Source of the DNA: an uncultured beta proteobacterium
Lineage (GTDB): Bacteria > Pseudomonadota > Gammaproteobacteria > Burkholderiales > Burkholderiaceae_C
Assembly (NCBI GenBank): GCA_903838565.1
Contig: CAILZB010000058.1
Coordinates: forward strand, 1 to 64,000
DNA: 64,000 bases
Reading direction: 5' to 3'
Positions 16,665-26,181 of this stretch are shown piece by piece. Numbering within the stretch: the first letter of the stretch is position 1; each line of letters begins with the position of its first letter. The notes below the pieces were generated by a model, which was not told where the DNA came from, ran no database searches, and saw only the letters and a list, made by a program, of their open reading frames with translations. Both the position numbers and the translations under genes were made by a program.

Positions 16665-17741
16665 ATGACCACGCCAGCCACCACGCCCACCGCGCAACCG
16701 CGCCTGACATCGCTCTCGCATGGCGGCGGCTGCGGCTGCAAGATCGCGCCGGGTGTGCTGTCCGAAATCCTGCGTGGCAGCAGCGCCATGGTCATGCCGC
16801 CCGAACTGCTGGTGGGCATCGAGACTGCGGACGACGCCGCGGTCTACAAGCTCAACGAAGAGCAGGCGCTGATCGCCACCACCGACTTCTTCATGCCCAT
16901 CGTCGACGACCCGTTCGACTTCGGCCGCATCGCCGCCACCAACGCCATCTCCGACGTCTACGCCATGGGCGGCACGCCCATCATGGCGTTGGCCCTGGTG
17001 GGCATGCCCATCAGCGTGCTCTCCATCGAGACCATAGGCAAGATCCTGGACGGCGGCCAATCGGTGTGCCGCGCGGCCGGCATACCGATTGCGGGCGGCC
17101 ACACCATCGATTCGGTCGAGCCCATCTACGGCCTGGTAGCGCTGGGCCTGGTGCATCCCAAGCGCGTGAAGCGCAACGCCGATGCCAGGGTCGGCGACCG
17201 CCTGATCCTGGGCAAGCCGCTGGGCGTTGGCATTCTGTCGGCGGCGTTGAAGAAGGAAAAACTCAGCGCCGCAGGCTACGCGCAGATGATCGCCGTCACG
17301 ACCCAGCTCAACACGCCGGGACCCGATCTGGCGGCGCTGGAGGGTGTGCACGCGCTCACCGATGTGACAGGCTTTGGACTGGCCGGACACACGCTGGAAC
17401 TGGCGCGCGGCGCACACAGCGCCGTACGCATTGACTGGTCACGCGTGCCGCTGATTGAGGGCGTGCGCGAGCTCGCAGTGCAGGGCATGGTGACCGGTGC
17501 ATCGGGCCGCAATTGGGCCGCCTACGGCTGCGACGTGCGCCTGTCCGAAAGCCTGGACGCGACCGATCAGGCGCTGCTGAGCGACCCGCAAACCAGCGGC
17601 GGTTTGCTCGTGACCTGCGCGCCGGAAGCAGTGCACGATGTGCTGGCGATCTTTGCGCGCCATGGCTTTGCAGGTGCAGCCGAAATCGGCGAAGTCGTGG
17701 CGTTGGAACAGGGGCAGTCGCCGCATCTCGCGGTGGCATGA
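16665..17741 (+). CDS. selD: Selenide, water dikinase (selenophosphate synthetase)
   Basis: SelD makes selenophosphate from selenide and ATP, the Se donor for selenocysteine and 2-selenouridine. The 358-residue protein has the N-terminal active-site loop SHGGGCGCK, with Cys23 at the position of the catalytic Cys/Sec and Lys26. It also has the ATP/Mg motifs DDAAVY, TTDFFMPIVDDPFDFGRIAA, AGGHTID, LTDVTGFGLAGH and LLSDPQTSGGLL. The enzyme is the Cys form, with no in-frame TGA. selA, selB and selU are not in the window. It is divergent from the probable Se-uptake operon. Confidence 0.97.
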   Translation: MTTPATTPTAQPRLTSLSHGGGCGCKIAPGVLSEILRGSSAMVMPPELLVGIETADDAAVYKLNEEQALIATTDFFMPIVDDPFDFGRIAATNAISDVYAMGGTPIMALALVGMPISVLSIETIGKILDGGQSVCRAAGIPIAGGHTIDSVEPIYGLVALGLVHPKRVKRNADARVGDRLILGKPLGVGILSAALKKEKLSAAGYAQMIAVTTQLNTPGPDLAALEGVHALTDVTGFGLAGHTLELARGAHSAVRIDWSRVPLIEGVRELAVQGMVTGASGRNWAAYGCDVRLSESLDATDQALLSDPQTSGGLLVTCAPEAVHDVLAIFARHGFAGAAEIGEVVALEQGQSPHLAVA

Positions 17742-17923
17742 ACCGGCCGCAGCCTCAGCTCAGGAGCAAATATGGCTGGAGTTTTTTCACGGGCCACAGG
17801 CGGTTGAGCAGCAGTCTGGCCAGGAGGGCGACAGCATCTTCGCCGTAGCTGTTGCTGAGCCCCTCCGCTACACTGGGTCCGAAGTCCCGCCGCGCACGAC
17901 GGCCGACAACCCGGACCCATCCC

Positions 17924-19108
17924 ATGACACGAAACAAAGCTTCCCTTCCTCCGACGGCGCGAACGATCGCCAGGCCGGGCAGCGAAACCGCGGAAGACTG
18001 CATCCTGGTGCTGCAAGGTGGTGGCGCGCTGGGCGCCTACCAGGCCGGCGTGTTTGAGGCGCTGTGCAAGAACTACCCCGATCCCGCGTGGGTGGCGGGT
18101 ATCTCCATCGGTGCCATCAACGCCGCACTGATTGCCGGCAACGCGCCGCAGGTGCGGGTTGCCAAGCTGCGCGAGTTTTGGGAACTGGTCAGCTCGGCCG
18201 TGCCGCTGGCATCGACCCCGATCCATGTCTCTGCGCGCGAAGGCCTGAACGAAGCCAGCGCGACCCAGGTCATGATGTTTGGCGTGCCCGGTTTCTTTGT
18301 TCCGCGGTTTCCGCCGGCGCCGTTCCAGCGGCGCGGAACGCGCGAGGCGATCAGTTTTTACGATACGAAGCCGCTTCGCGCAACGCTGGAGCGGCTGGTG
18401 GATTTCGACTTGCTCAACTCGGGCGCCGTGCGCGTGTCCGTGGGCGCGGTCAATGTGCGCACCGGCAACTTCGAATACTTTGACTCGACCCGCCAGCGCA
18501 TCGATGCGCGTCACATCATGGCCAGTGGTGCCTTGCCGCCGGGCTTTGCGCCAGTCGAAATCGACGGCGAGCATTACTGGGACGGAGGACTGGTCTCCAA
18601 CACGCCGCTGCAATACGTGCTGGACCAGCCGGGACACCGCAGGCGCGTGGTGTTCCAGGTGGACCTGTTCGCCGCTCGCGGCGCCTATCCCGAGACGCTG
18701 GCCGAGGTGACCGAGCGCGAAAAAGACATCCGATTTTCCAGCCGCACGCGCCTGAACACCACGGTCGAACTGGACCGGCAAGTGATTGCGCAGGCGGCGC
18801 GCCGCCTGCTGGCCAAGCTGCCCGCTGCATTGCGCGACGACCCCGACGCGCTGGCGCTGGCGCAACTGCGCTGTGACGCGGGCGTGGACGTGGTGCATCT
18901 GATCTATCGCAGCAAACACTACGAGAGCCATTCCAAGGACTACGAGTTCTCGCGGGTGTCGATGCAGGAGCATTGGGACTCGGGCCGCGCCGACATGGCG
19001 CACACGCTGCACGACCCGCGGTGGCGTGAGCGCCGCCCCGGGGGCGACGGTGTGCACGTCTATGATTTGACTTCCGACAGTCCGACTTCCGTCGAACGCA
19101 CGCCCTGA
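17924..19108 (+). CDS. Patatin-like phospholipase family protein
   Basis: Serine-Asp dyad lipid acyl hydrolase family (394 residues from the ATG at 17924). The oxyanion hole GGGALGAYQAG is at 32-42. The nucleophile elbow G59-I-S61-I-G63 and the second catalytic residue Asp220 in YWDGGLVSNTP are present. The C-terminal 120 residues (REKDIRFSSRTRLNT...HSKDYEFSR) form the extra domain often seen in this subgroup. No signal peptide is seen, so it is probably cytoplasmic or membrane-associated. The substrate is unknown. It stands alone, 182 bases after selD. Confidence 0.92.
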   Translation: MTRNKASLPPTARTIARPGSETAEDCILVLQGGGALGAYQAGVFEALCKNYPDPAWVAGISIGAINAALIAGNAPQVRVAKLREFWELVSSAVPLASTPIHVSAREGLNEASATQVMMFGVPGFFVPRFPPAPFQRRGTREAISFYDTKPLRATLERLVDFDLLNSGAVRVSVGAVNVRTGNFEYFDSTRQRIDARHIMASGALPPGFAPVEIDGEHYWDGGLVSNTPLQYVLDQPGHRRRVVFQVDLFAARGAYPETLAEVTEREKDIRFSSRTRLNTTVELDRQVIAQAARRLLAKLPAALRDDPDALALAQLRCDAGVDVVHLIYRSKHYESHSKDYEFSRVSMQEHWDSGRADMAHTLHDPRWRERRPGGDGVHVYDLTSDSPTSVERTP

Positions 19109-19163
19109 ACAGAGGACCGTGGACGCGGCCTCAACCACGGCGCTGGATGAGGCAGTGGGCTCC

Positions 19164-19191
19164 GGGCAGGACCTCCCGGGCGGACCTGCCC
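19164..19191. terminator. Possible bidirectional hairpin between convergent lipase and aroD
   Basis: GGGCAGG (19164-19170) pairs with CCTGCCC (19185-19191) around a GC-rich 14-base loop that contains CCCGGG. It lies in the 113-base gap between convergent genes. There is no clear T-run, so the terminator role is tentative. Confidence 0.35.
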
Positions 19192-19221
19192 AGTGCCCTT
19201 TCACATGAACGGGTGATGCGG

Positions 19222-20007
19222 CTAGCTCTTCGGCTTGAGTGAGCGCCGCACGATTTCCAGCACCGCGTTCATGTCCTCAATCGGCACCTGTCCCGGTGCC
19301 GAGGCGGCAGCGCCGATCGCAAAGCTCATGGCCGAGCCAAAGGTCCAGCCAAAAAGCCGGGTCAGCGAGCCGTAACCGCCCATGGACATGCTTACCAGCG
19401 GGATGTCCAGTTGCTGGCTGGACTCCAGCGTCGCAGACAGCAGCGTGAGCACATCCTCCAGGCGCTGCGGCATGACGGCCACCTTGGCAACATCGGCGCC
19501 CAGCGCCTGTGCCTGGGCAAAGCGTTGGCACAGCTGTTCATGGCTGGGCGTGGCCTGAAAGTTGTGAAACGAGAGCACCAGTTGTATGCCGCTGGCGCTG
19601 GCTTGCGAGCGCACCTGCGCGATGTGTGCCGGGTCGTTGGCCATCTCGAAGTCGATCAGCTCCGCGGCGCGCCTGGCCATGACGGCGCCATACAGCGCCA
19701 GCACGCCGTCCTCGTCCAGCGCGATCTTTTCGCCGCCTTCGCGGATGGAGCGCCGCGTGAACAGCACCGGGATGCCGCCGGCGGCCTGGCGTATGTCCAG
19801 TGCCAGCGCAACCACTGCTGCGCTGTCGGCGATGCCCTGGAATAAGTCGACCCGCCATTCCAGCAGGTCGGGCTTCTTGGCAATGACAGCTTGCACCTCA
19901 TCGAGCACGGACTCCCTGGTGCGCCCCACCAGGGGCGTGCAGATGAGGGGCAACTTGGCATTGCCGGTGTTTTGCCCCGGCAGGACGATGGGCTTGGCGG
20001 CGTACAT
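19222..20007 (-). CDS. aroD: Type I 3-dehydroquinate dehydratase
   Basis: Class I (Schiff-base) enzyme of the shikimate pathway that converts 3-dehydroquinate to 3-dehydroshikimate. It is 261 residues, the usual length is about 250. The catalytic His148 (VLSFHNF) and Schiff-base Lys175 (DVAKVAVMP) are visible, with LLEWRVDLF and the C-terminal SMGGYGSLTRLFGWTFGSAMSFA. Many Burkholderiales carry a type II enzyme (AroQ), so this may be a second, catabolic or acquired dehydratase. No quinate genes are adjacent. Confidence 0.95.
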   Translation of the reverse strand: MYAAKPIVLPGQNTGNAKLPLICTPLVGRTRESVLDEVQAVIAKKPDLLEWRVDLFQGIADSAAVVALALDIRQAAGGIPVLFTRRSIREGGEKIALDEDGVLALYGAVMARRAAELIDFEMANDPAHIAQVRSQASASGIQLVLSFHNFQATPSHEQLCQRFAQAQALGADVAKVAVMPQRLEDVLTLLSATLESSQQLDIPLVSMSMGGYGSLTRLFGWTFGSAMSFAIGAAASAPGQVPIEDMNAVLEIVRRSLKPKS

Positions 20008-20151
20008 GGGTTTCTCCTTGGGTCAGCGGGACTGGGCTGCGGCGATGGCAGCACACAGCGCAACTCTACCCGGGATATCTGCTCCGTCATGGCGAGTCTG
20101 CTGAATCCGGGCGCGGCAGGCCCCGGGTAACCGCGGCCTGCCGCGCCCGGG

Positions 20152-21045
20152 TCACTGCCACTGCGGCCCCGCGCCGATCTGCTGGGAAGGCGCTTGCATG
20201 CCGCGCGCTGACGATGCTTGCGGCACCTCGTCGGCCCAGACCTCGAAGCGCTGCAGCGTGTTGGGTCCGAAGGCGGTGGTCAGGGCGACATCACAGGCGT
20301 CGCGGCCGCGCGCCATCAGCACCCGGCCCACGCGCGCCGTGTTGTTGCGCGCATCGAAGGTGTACCACTGGTCGCCGAGATAGGCCTCGAACCAGCCGGC
20401 AAAGTCCATCGGCCCGGGCACTGCCGGAATGCGGATGTCGCCAAGATAGCCGGTGCAGTAACGCGCCGGAATATTCATGCAACGGCACAGCGCGATGGCC
20501 AGGTGAGCAAAGTCGCGGCAGACGCCGCGGCGCTCGCTGTAGCTTTCCCAGGCGGTGCGGGTGCGCCTTGCGTGCTGGTAGCCGAACTCGATATGGGTGT
20601 GGACAAAATCACAAATCGCCTGCACGCGGCCCCAGCCCTGCGGCCCGTTGCCAAATTGCTGCCAGGCCAGGGTGCACAGCTGGTCTGTTTCGCAATAGCG
20701 GCTGCCCAGCAGATAGACCAGGGTGTCGGCCGGCAATTGCTGCACCGGCACCTGTTGTGCCCAGGGCGCATAGGCATCTGGCTGGCCATGGTCAAACAGC
20801 AGCGCGTCGGTGTGCAGCACCAGCGAACCGGCCGGTGCAACGATGCGGCAGCAGTCGTTGCCGAACAGGTCCTGATAGCTGGCCACCGGAATCACCGGCC
20901 ACGTCAGCAAGTGGTCGCCCAGCGTCACGTCGGCACCGCGCGAGGCGTGAATGTGAAGCATCAGCAGCATGGGGGTGGGCTGCGGGCAGTTGAATTCGAT
21001 TTCAAAGCCGACCTGAAGCTGAAGTGTGGGAGCGGGAAGGTTCAT
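20152..21045 (-). CDS. Transglutaminase-like family protein
   Basis: The 297-residue protein combines an N-terminal beta-rich domain (residues 1-110) with a transglutaminase/protease core. The likely nucleophile is Cys176 in RRGVCRDFAHLAIALCR, and Asp231 is in YTFDARNN. The region where relatives have His or Ser (DFxAWFEAYL) reads D-F-A216-G217-W-F-E-A-Y-L, so the catalytic His is not obvious. No signal peptide is present. Members are mostly uncharacterised and may be cysteine peptidases. It follows the collagen-like lipoprotein gene on the same strand after 139 bases. Confidence 0.85.
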   Translation of the reverse strand: MNLPAPTLQLQVGFEIEFNCPQPTPMLLMLHIHASRGADVTLGDHLLTWPVIPVASYQDLFGNDCCRIVAPAGSLVLHTDALLFDHGQPDAYAPWAQQVPVQQLPADTLVYLLGSRYCETDQLCTLAWQQFGNGPQGWGRVQAICDFVHTHIEFGYQHARRTRTAWESYSERRGVCRDFAHLAIALCRCMNIPARYCTGYLGDIRIPAVPGPMDFAGWFEAYLGDQWYTFDARNNTARVGRVLMARGRDACDVALTTAFGPNTLQRFEVWADEVPQASSARGMQAPSQQIGAGPQWQ

Positions 21046-21077
21046 GGTGGGTGCTCGTTCATGGAGGAGGGCAATGA

Positions 21078-21538
<461 letters not shown>

Positions 21539-21922
21539 GAAGACTCCTTGGAGGATGGAACAAATCGCACGCCCGTGTCGCCAGGGAGCTGATTGCGAGG
21601 AAGCGTCGAAAGTACGCTTTGTGCGCCTGCCGGTCTGTGCGCTGCCACGCATTCAGGCGCCGCCGTGCGGCGCCTGCAGCCAAACGGCGAATCAGCTCAC
21701 CACGCACGTCATGGACGCAGCAGGCCAACCGGTGCCCATCGCGATCGCGGATCAGGAAACCGGCCATCAGAATCGCCCTACCCTGCTCATCCTTTCCTGA
21801 CATGGAAATCGGCAGCTTCCGATGGTGCCGGCGCGCTGTCTGTGGGAGCATCAAGCCATGCTCACGCATATCTTCATCGTTCACGCCGCCGCGCGGGTTC
21901 GTCGTAGCTGCAAAGGTCCAAG
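21539..21922. other. Intergenic region between the lipoprotein and the chemoreceptor (no gene seen)
   Basis: These 384 bases separate two divergently transcribed genes. A perfect hairpin, CAGGCGCCG (21654-21662) with CGGCGCCTG (21668-21676), lies in the middle. Frames on both strands lack family features and ribosome-binding sites. I looked for a sigma-28 promoter before the chemoreceptor gene and did not find a convincing one. Confidence 0.5.
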
Positions 21923-23659
21923 ATGAAACTTGAAAACATATCCGTCGCTCGCAAGCTCTGGTTGCTGGCGCTCTTCATCATTGCGGCGCTGACCGCGGCG
22001 GCGGTCTATGGACAGCGCACGTCGGCGTTCTACCAGCGCGAAGCCCTCGAGAAGATCCAGCTGCATCAGGACCGCATCGTCGATGCGGTCAAATGGGGCG
22101 GGGTGATCGCGGCCAATGTGCAGCGCATCCTGGCGCTGTCGACCTCCATGGACCCGGCCATTGGCGAGGCATTCACGCAGAGCAACAAGGACGGAATCGT
22201 CGAGAGCGGCGCCATGCAAAAGGCCATCGTGGCACACGCGACCTCGGACGACGACAAGAAGGCGCTGGCCGTGGTCGGCGAGCGCCGCGCGGTGGTGCTG
22301 GCCATCGTCAAGAACCTGACCGACCTCAAGGCCGCCGGCGATGCCGCTGGCATGGGCAAGGTGAGCAAGGAGCAGTTCCAGCCGGCCATCGCCAGCTACC
22401 TGCAATCACTCGACGGCTTCGTCGCAACGCAGGAGCGTGCGCGTGATCTGGCCCGGGAGCAGGCGCAAACGCAGGCGAACCGCGCCGAATGGATGAGCTA
22501 CGGCGTGATGGCCGGCGTGGTGCTGCTGAGCCTGTGGCTGGTGCTGACGTTGACGCGCTCCATCGTTGAGCCGCTGAATCAGACCCTGGCAGTGGCGCGC
22601 AGCATCGCCCAGGGCGACCTGTCGCAGAGTCTTTCGAGCCAGCGCAAGGACGAGTTCGGCGTGCTCATGCGGGCCGTGGACGAGATGAACTCGCGCCTGC
22701 GCCACCTGGTCGGACAAGTGCTCACGGGCTCCGAGTCGGTCGCAACCGCGTCGGCCGAAATCGCCCAGGGCAATCAAGACCTTTCCTCGCGCACCGAAAG
22801 CCAGGCCAGCGCGCTGGAACAAACCGCCGCCTCCATGGAGGAACTCGGCTCCACCGTGCAACAGAACGCCGACAATGCGCGCCAGGCGAATCAACTGGCC
22901 CAAAGCGCCAGCAGCGTGGCAATCCAGGGCGGCGAAGTGGTGTCCCGGGTGGTGGTCACCATGAAGGGCATCAGCGAAGCCTCCAATCGGATATCGGACA
23001 TCATCGGCGTGATCGATGGCATCGCTTTTCAGACGAATATTCTGGCGCTGAATGCAGCGGTGGAAGCGGCGCGCGCCGGCGAACAGGGCCGGGGCTTTGC
23101 CGTGGTGGCGACCGAAGTGCGCAGCCTGGCAGGACGCAGCGCCGCCGCCGCCAAGGAGATCAAATCCCTCATTTCCGTCAGCGTGGAACGCGTGGAACAG
23201 GGCACGCAGCTGGTGGATCAAGCGGGCAGCACGATGCACGAAGTGGTCAGTGCCATCCGCCGTGTGTCCGACATCATGGGCGAGATCAGCGCTGCGAGCA
23301 ATGAACAAAGCCTGGGCGTGAGCCAAGTGGGCGAGGCCGTCACCAGCCTGGACCAGACGACACAGCAAAACGCGGCCCTGGTCGAGCAGATGGCCGCCGC
23401 CGCCAGCAGCCTCAACGCCCAGGCGGGCGAACTGGTGCAGGCGGTTTCAGTGTTCAAACTGGCACAAGGACAGGGCGCGGCTTTGGCCGGTCGCACGCCT
23501 GCACGCAGCACGCCTGCCAAGCCGCAACGCACGGCCATGGCGCCTTTCAAGCTCGCATCGGCGAGCAGAGCGTCGACACCGGTGGCGCCACCGCGGCGCG
23601 TTGCCAGCCTTGCCGCGCCCGTGGCCCACGAGGGCGGCGGCAGCTGGGAGAGTTTTTGA
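21923..23659 (+). CDS. Methyl-accepting chemotaxis protein
   Basis: Transmembrane chemoreceptor (578 residues). TM1 is near 11-29, a four-helix-bundle sensor domain spans about 30-190, and TM2 is near 193-213. It is followed by a HAMP domain (RSIVEPLNQTLAVARSIAQGDLS). The signalling hairpin has the conserved tip IIGVIDGIAFQTNILALNAA and EAARAGEQGRGFAVVA. A 60-residue Ala/Pro/Arg linker leads to the C-terminal GSWESF, similar to the NWETF/NWESF pentapeptide that tethers CheR and CheB. The ligand is unknown. No che gene is adjacent; cheY and cheZ lie about 39 kb away. Confidence 0.95.
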   Translation: MKLENISVARKLWLLALFIIAALTAAAVYGQRTSAFYQREALEKIQLHQDRIVDAVKWGGVIAANVQRILALSTSMDPAIGEAFTQSNKDGIVESGAMQKAIVAHATSDDDKKALAVVGERRAVVLAIVKNLTDLKAAGDAAGMGKVSKEQFQPAIASYLQSLDGFVATQERARDLAREQAQTQANRAEWMSYGVMAGVVLLSLWLVLTLTRSIVEPLNQTLAVARSIAQGDLSQSLSSQRKDEFGVLMRAVDEMNSRLRHLVGQVLTGSESVATASAEIAQGNQDLSSRTESQASALEQTAASMEELGSTVQQNADNARQANQLAQSASSVAIQGGEVVSRVVVTMKGISEASNRISDIIGVIDGIAFQTNILALNAAVEAARAGEQGRGFAVVATEVRSLAGRSAAAAKEIKSLISVSVERVEQGTQLVDQAGSTMHEVVSAIRRVSDIMGEISAASNEQSLGVSQVGEAVTSLDQTTQQNAALVEQMAAAASSLNAQAGELVQAVSVFKLAQGQGAALAGRTPARSTPAKPQRTAMAPFKLASASRASTPVAPPRRVASLAAPVAHEGGGSWESF

Positions 23660-23787
23660 TGGCCGCGGTGCGGCTATCGGAGCGCTGACGGGGTTCTTCT
23701 CGCTCGGCGATGGCCTGCACGGTCGCAATTCGCGCTGTCTTGGCCCTGCTACCGACAAGCCGAAGAAGGCCAGCGCGCTGCAGTACC

Positions 23788-24188
23788 TCAAGACCATTCG
23801 CGCCGGTTGCTCAGCACCCAGCGTTCCTGCGACGCCTTGAGGTGTGAGGGCGTGGCATTCTGTGCCTCCAGCACGTCACGGCTTTCCAGCGGCCGCAGGA
23901 TAGCCTCATGTTTCTGCAGCGCCTGGGCCCAGGTCTGGCTGTCTTCCGAGCGCAGGCTCAACTGCGACGAGATCGGGCGATGGCGGCGCGCATCTCGTCC
24001 ACCGAGTGCCGCAGCGCCAGCAGCGCATCCGCGGTAGCACGGGCGCAGGCCAGCGTGACCACCGAGCCCTCCAGCGCGGAACGCGCCTGCATCAGCTCGA
24101 TCGGGCTTTCGCCCATGGCAGCGGTCGCATGCGCGTTTCGCTCCTGGGACTGCGACACGTAGCCGCCGATGACCGCGGCGCGCTGCAT
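23788..24188 (-). pseudogene. Remnant of a GntR-family (FCD domain) transcriptional regulator
   Basis: The minus strand holds two pieces of an FCD ligand-binding domain in different frames. The first (about 24188-23958) reads SPIELMQARSALEGSVVTLA, then ALLALRHSVDEMRAAIA. The second (about 23975-23788) reads WAQALQKHEAILRPLESRD, then HLKASQERW. The DNA-binding helix-turn-helix is missing at the 5' side, and about 60 residues of the domain core are missing between the pieces. The stretch is therefore a decayed, frameshifted gene. The original regulon cannot be told. Confidence 0.55.
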
Positions 24189-24372
24189 TGCGGCTTGGAC
24201 TGATAGCTAACGCAACACATTCACAACCTCTGCTAAGTCCTTCATTCGAAAGGAAATTTCCCGCCATATAACATCCGTAATCGCTTCTAAGTCATTGATT
24301 TCATTGAAAAATTTGTCATTCAGCCACTTGCGCTCAGCGTTTTTCCTGCTAAAGTGCAAAAAAATGCAATTT

Positions 24373-24387
24373 AGTGGTGAAAAGTGG
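24373..24387 (+). promoter_or_regulatory. Probable MraZ-binding repeats upstream of mraZ
   Basis: AGTGG (24373-24377) and AGTGG (24383-24387) are direct repeats with a 10-base period, the spacing of MraZ boxes (G-rich pentamers separated by five bases). They lie 46-60 bases before the GTG start. A possible promoter (TTGCGC, 16 bases, TAAAGT) sits just upstream, at about 24328-24355. Autorepression of the dcw operon by MraZ would fit. The 24189-24372 stretch is otherwise AT-rich and shows no gene. Confidence 0.5.
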
Positions 24388-24432
24388 TTTTCATTGCTGT
24401 CGTGATGATTTCTTTCGCAAGGGTGACAGACG

Positions 24433-24861
24433 GTGTTTCAAGGTGCTTCATCTCTGAGTCTGGATGGCAAGGGTCGGCTTTCAGTGCCGACCCGGCATCG
24501 TGACGTCCTGAGCGCCAACGCCGCGGGCCAGCTGACGCTGACCAAGCACCCGCACGGCTGCCTGATGCTGTTCCCCCGGCCCGAGTGGGAAAAGTTTCGT
24601 GAACGCATCGCCAGCCTGCCGATGTCGGCCCAGTGGTGGAAGCGCATTTTCCTCGGCAATGCCATGGACGTGGAGATGGACGCCACCGGGCGCGTGCTGA
24701 TTTCGCCCGAGCTGCGCGCCGCCGCGTTGATCTCCAAGGATGCGGTGTTGCTGGGCATGGGCAACCACTTCGAGCTGTGGGACAAGGCGACCTATGACGC
24801 CCAGGAGGCCAAGGCGATGCTGGGCGATCTGCCCGACGTCTTGCAGGACTTTTCCTTCTAA
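24433..24861 (+). CDS. mraZ: Transcriptional regulator MraZ
   Basis: First gene of the dcw cluster (142 residues). It has two SpoVT/AbrB-type half-domains, marked by [16 protein letters not shown] at the N-terminus and [14 protein letters not shown] in the middle, which assemble into a DNA-binding ring. The start is GTG (24433), reading M-F-Q-G-A-S as in homologues. MraZ represses its own promoter by binding repeats just upstream. rsmH follows after eight bases. Confidence 0.96.
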   Translation: MFQGASSLSLDGKGRLSVPTRHRDVLSANAAGQLTLTKHPHGCLMLFPRPEWEKFRERIASLPMSAQWWKRIFLGNAMDVEMDATGRVLISPELRAAALISKDAVLLGMGNHFELWDKATYDAQEAKAMLGDLPDVLQDFSF

Positions 24862-24869
24862 GGGCGGCG

Positions 24870-25817
24870 GTGCAAACCTCATGGCAACACACCACCGTCT
24901 TGTTGAACGAAGCGGTGCAGGCGCTGTTCGGCAATGCGGATGCGCAAGGCGACGCTCAAGGGCCGGTCGGCACCTATGTGGATGCGACCTTTGGCCGAGG
25001 CGGTCATTCGCAGCTGATCCTTTCCGGCCTGTCGCCGCAGGGCCGACTCATCGCCTTCGACAAGGACCCCGAGGCTGTTCGCGCAGCGCAGGCCATCACG
25101 GACCCGCGTTTTTCCATCCGGCACCAGGGCTTCAAGGACCTGGGCGAGTTGCCCGATGCCAGCGTGGCCGGCGTGCTGCTGGACCTGGGCATCAGTTCAC
25201 CGCAGATCGACAACCCGCAGCGCGGTTTCAGCTTTCGCTTCGAGGGTCCGCTGGACATGCGCATGGACACGACACGCGGCGAGAGCGTGGCGCAGTGGCT
25301 CGCGCATGCCGAAATTCAACAGATGGTGGAGGTGATTCGTGACTATGGAGAAGAACGGTTTGCTGTTCCGATTGCAAAAGCGATTGCTGCTCGCAGACAG
25401 GAGCGGGGCCCAATTTCATCCACCACCGAGTTGGCCGAGCTCGTGGCTGGCACGGTCAAAACCCGCGAGCCGGGCCAGAACCCTGCAACGCGCACATTTC
25501 AGGCTCTTCGGATTTTCATCAATGCCGAGCTTGAAGAGCTGCAACAGGCTCTAGACGCCAGCCTGAAAGTTCTGCAACCCGGAGGACGACTGGTGGTCAT
25601 CAGTTTTCATTCGCTCGAAGACCGCATCGTGAAGCAGTTCATCGCCAAGCATGCGCGCGAGGAAGTGGACAAGCGCCAGCCCAACTGGATGCTGCCTCCC
25701 ACGCAGCAGATGAAATTGCTCTCGCTGGGGCGCGTCAAGCCCAGCGCGCAGGAAGTGGCGTCCAACCCGCGCTCGCGCAGCGCGACGATGCGCGTGGCGC
25801 AGAGGACCGAAGCATGA
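24870..25817 (+). CDS. rsmH: 16S rRNA (cytosine(1402)-N4)-methyltransferase
   Basis: RsmH (MraW) methylates N4 of C1402 in the ribosomal P site (315 residues). Motifs seen are [24 protein letters not shown] (SAM motif I), [28 protein letters not shown] and [15 protein letters not shown]. The start is GTG at 24870, within eight bases of the mraZ stop. ftsL follows after 58 bases. Confidence 0.97.
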   Translation: MQTSWQHTTVLLNEAVQALFGNADAQGDAQGPVGTYVDATFGRGGHSQLILSGLSPQGRLIAFDKDPEAVRAAQAITDPRFSIRHQGFKDLGELPDASVAGVLLDLGISSPQIDNPQRGFSFRFEGPLDMRMDTTRGESVAQWLAHAEIQQMVEVIRDYGEERFAVPIAKAIAARRQERGPISSTTELAELVAGTVKTREPGQNPATRTFQALRIFINAELEELQQALDASLKVLQPGGRLVVISFHSLEDRIVKQFIAKHAREEVDKRQPNWMLPPTQQMKLLSLGRVKPSAQEVASNPRSRSATMRVAQRTEA

Positions 25818-25875
25818 GCGCCGCCGCGCCGGGCCCCGGGACGAGCGTGAGCGAGACACGCAAGGGAGTGCAGCC

Positions 25876-26181
25876 ATGACCCGGCTCAATCTGGTGCTGC
25901 TGCTGGCGGTGCTGGCCAGCGCCCTGTATCTGGTGCACACCCAGTACGAGTCGCGCCGGCTGTTTGTCGAGGTCGACAAGGCGAACGCACAGGCGCGGGC
26001 GCTGGAGTCGGAGCACGATCGGCTGGAGTCGGAAAAGCGCGCCCAGGCCACGCCGCTGCGCGTGGAAAAGCTGGCGCGCGACGCCTTGCACATGCATTCG
26101 GTGAACCCGGCTTTGACGCTGTACGTGAACGCTCCGGCGGGCGTGGAACCCGCGCCAAAGGCGACTGGAGCGCCACGGTGA
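25876..26181 (+). CDS. ftsL: Cell division protein FtsL
   Basis: The 101-residue bitopic protein has a short cytoplasmic N-terminus, a membrane helix (about 4-21, LNLVLLLAVLASALYLVH), and a periplasmic leucine-zipper-like coiled coil (YESRRLFVEVDKANAQARAL and on). FtsL forms a trimer with FtsB and FtsQ in the divisome. The stop overlaps the GTG start of ftsI as GTGA. Confidence 0.93.
   Translation: MTRLNLVLLLAVLASALYLVHTQYESRRLFVEVDKANAQARALESEHDRLESEKRAQATPLRVEKLARDALHMHSVNPALTLYVNAPAGVEPAPKATGAPR

Noticed and set aside
16665-16750. Possible selenocysteine in SelD
   Set aside because: Both candidate positions in GGGCGCK are Cys codons (TGC), and the frame has no TGA.
21653-21922. Gene upstream of the chemoreceptor
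   Set aside because: Frames on both strands show no recognisable domain, signal or ribosome-binding site.
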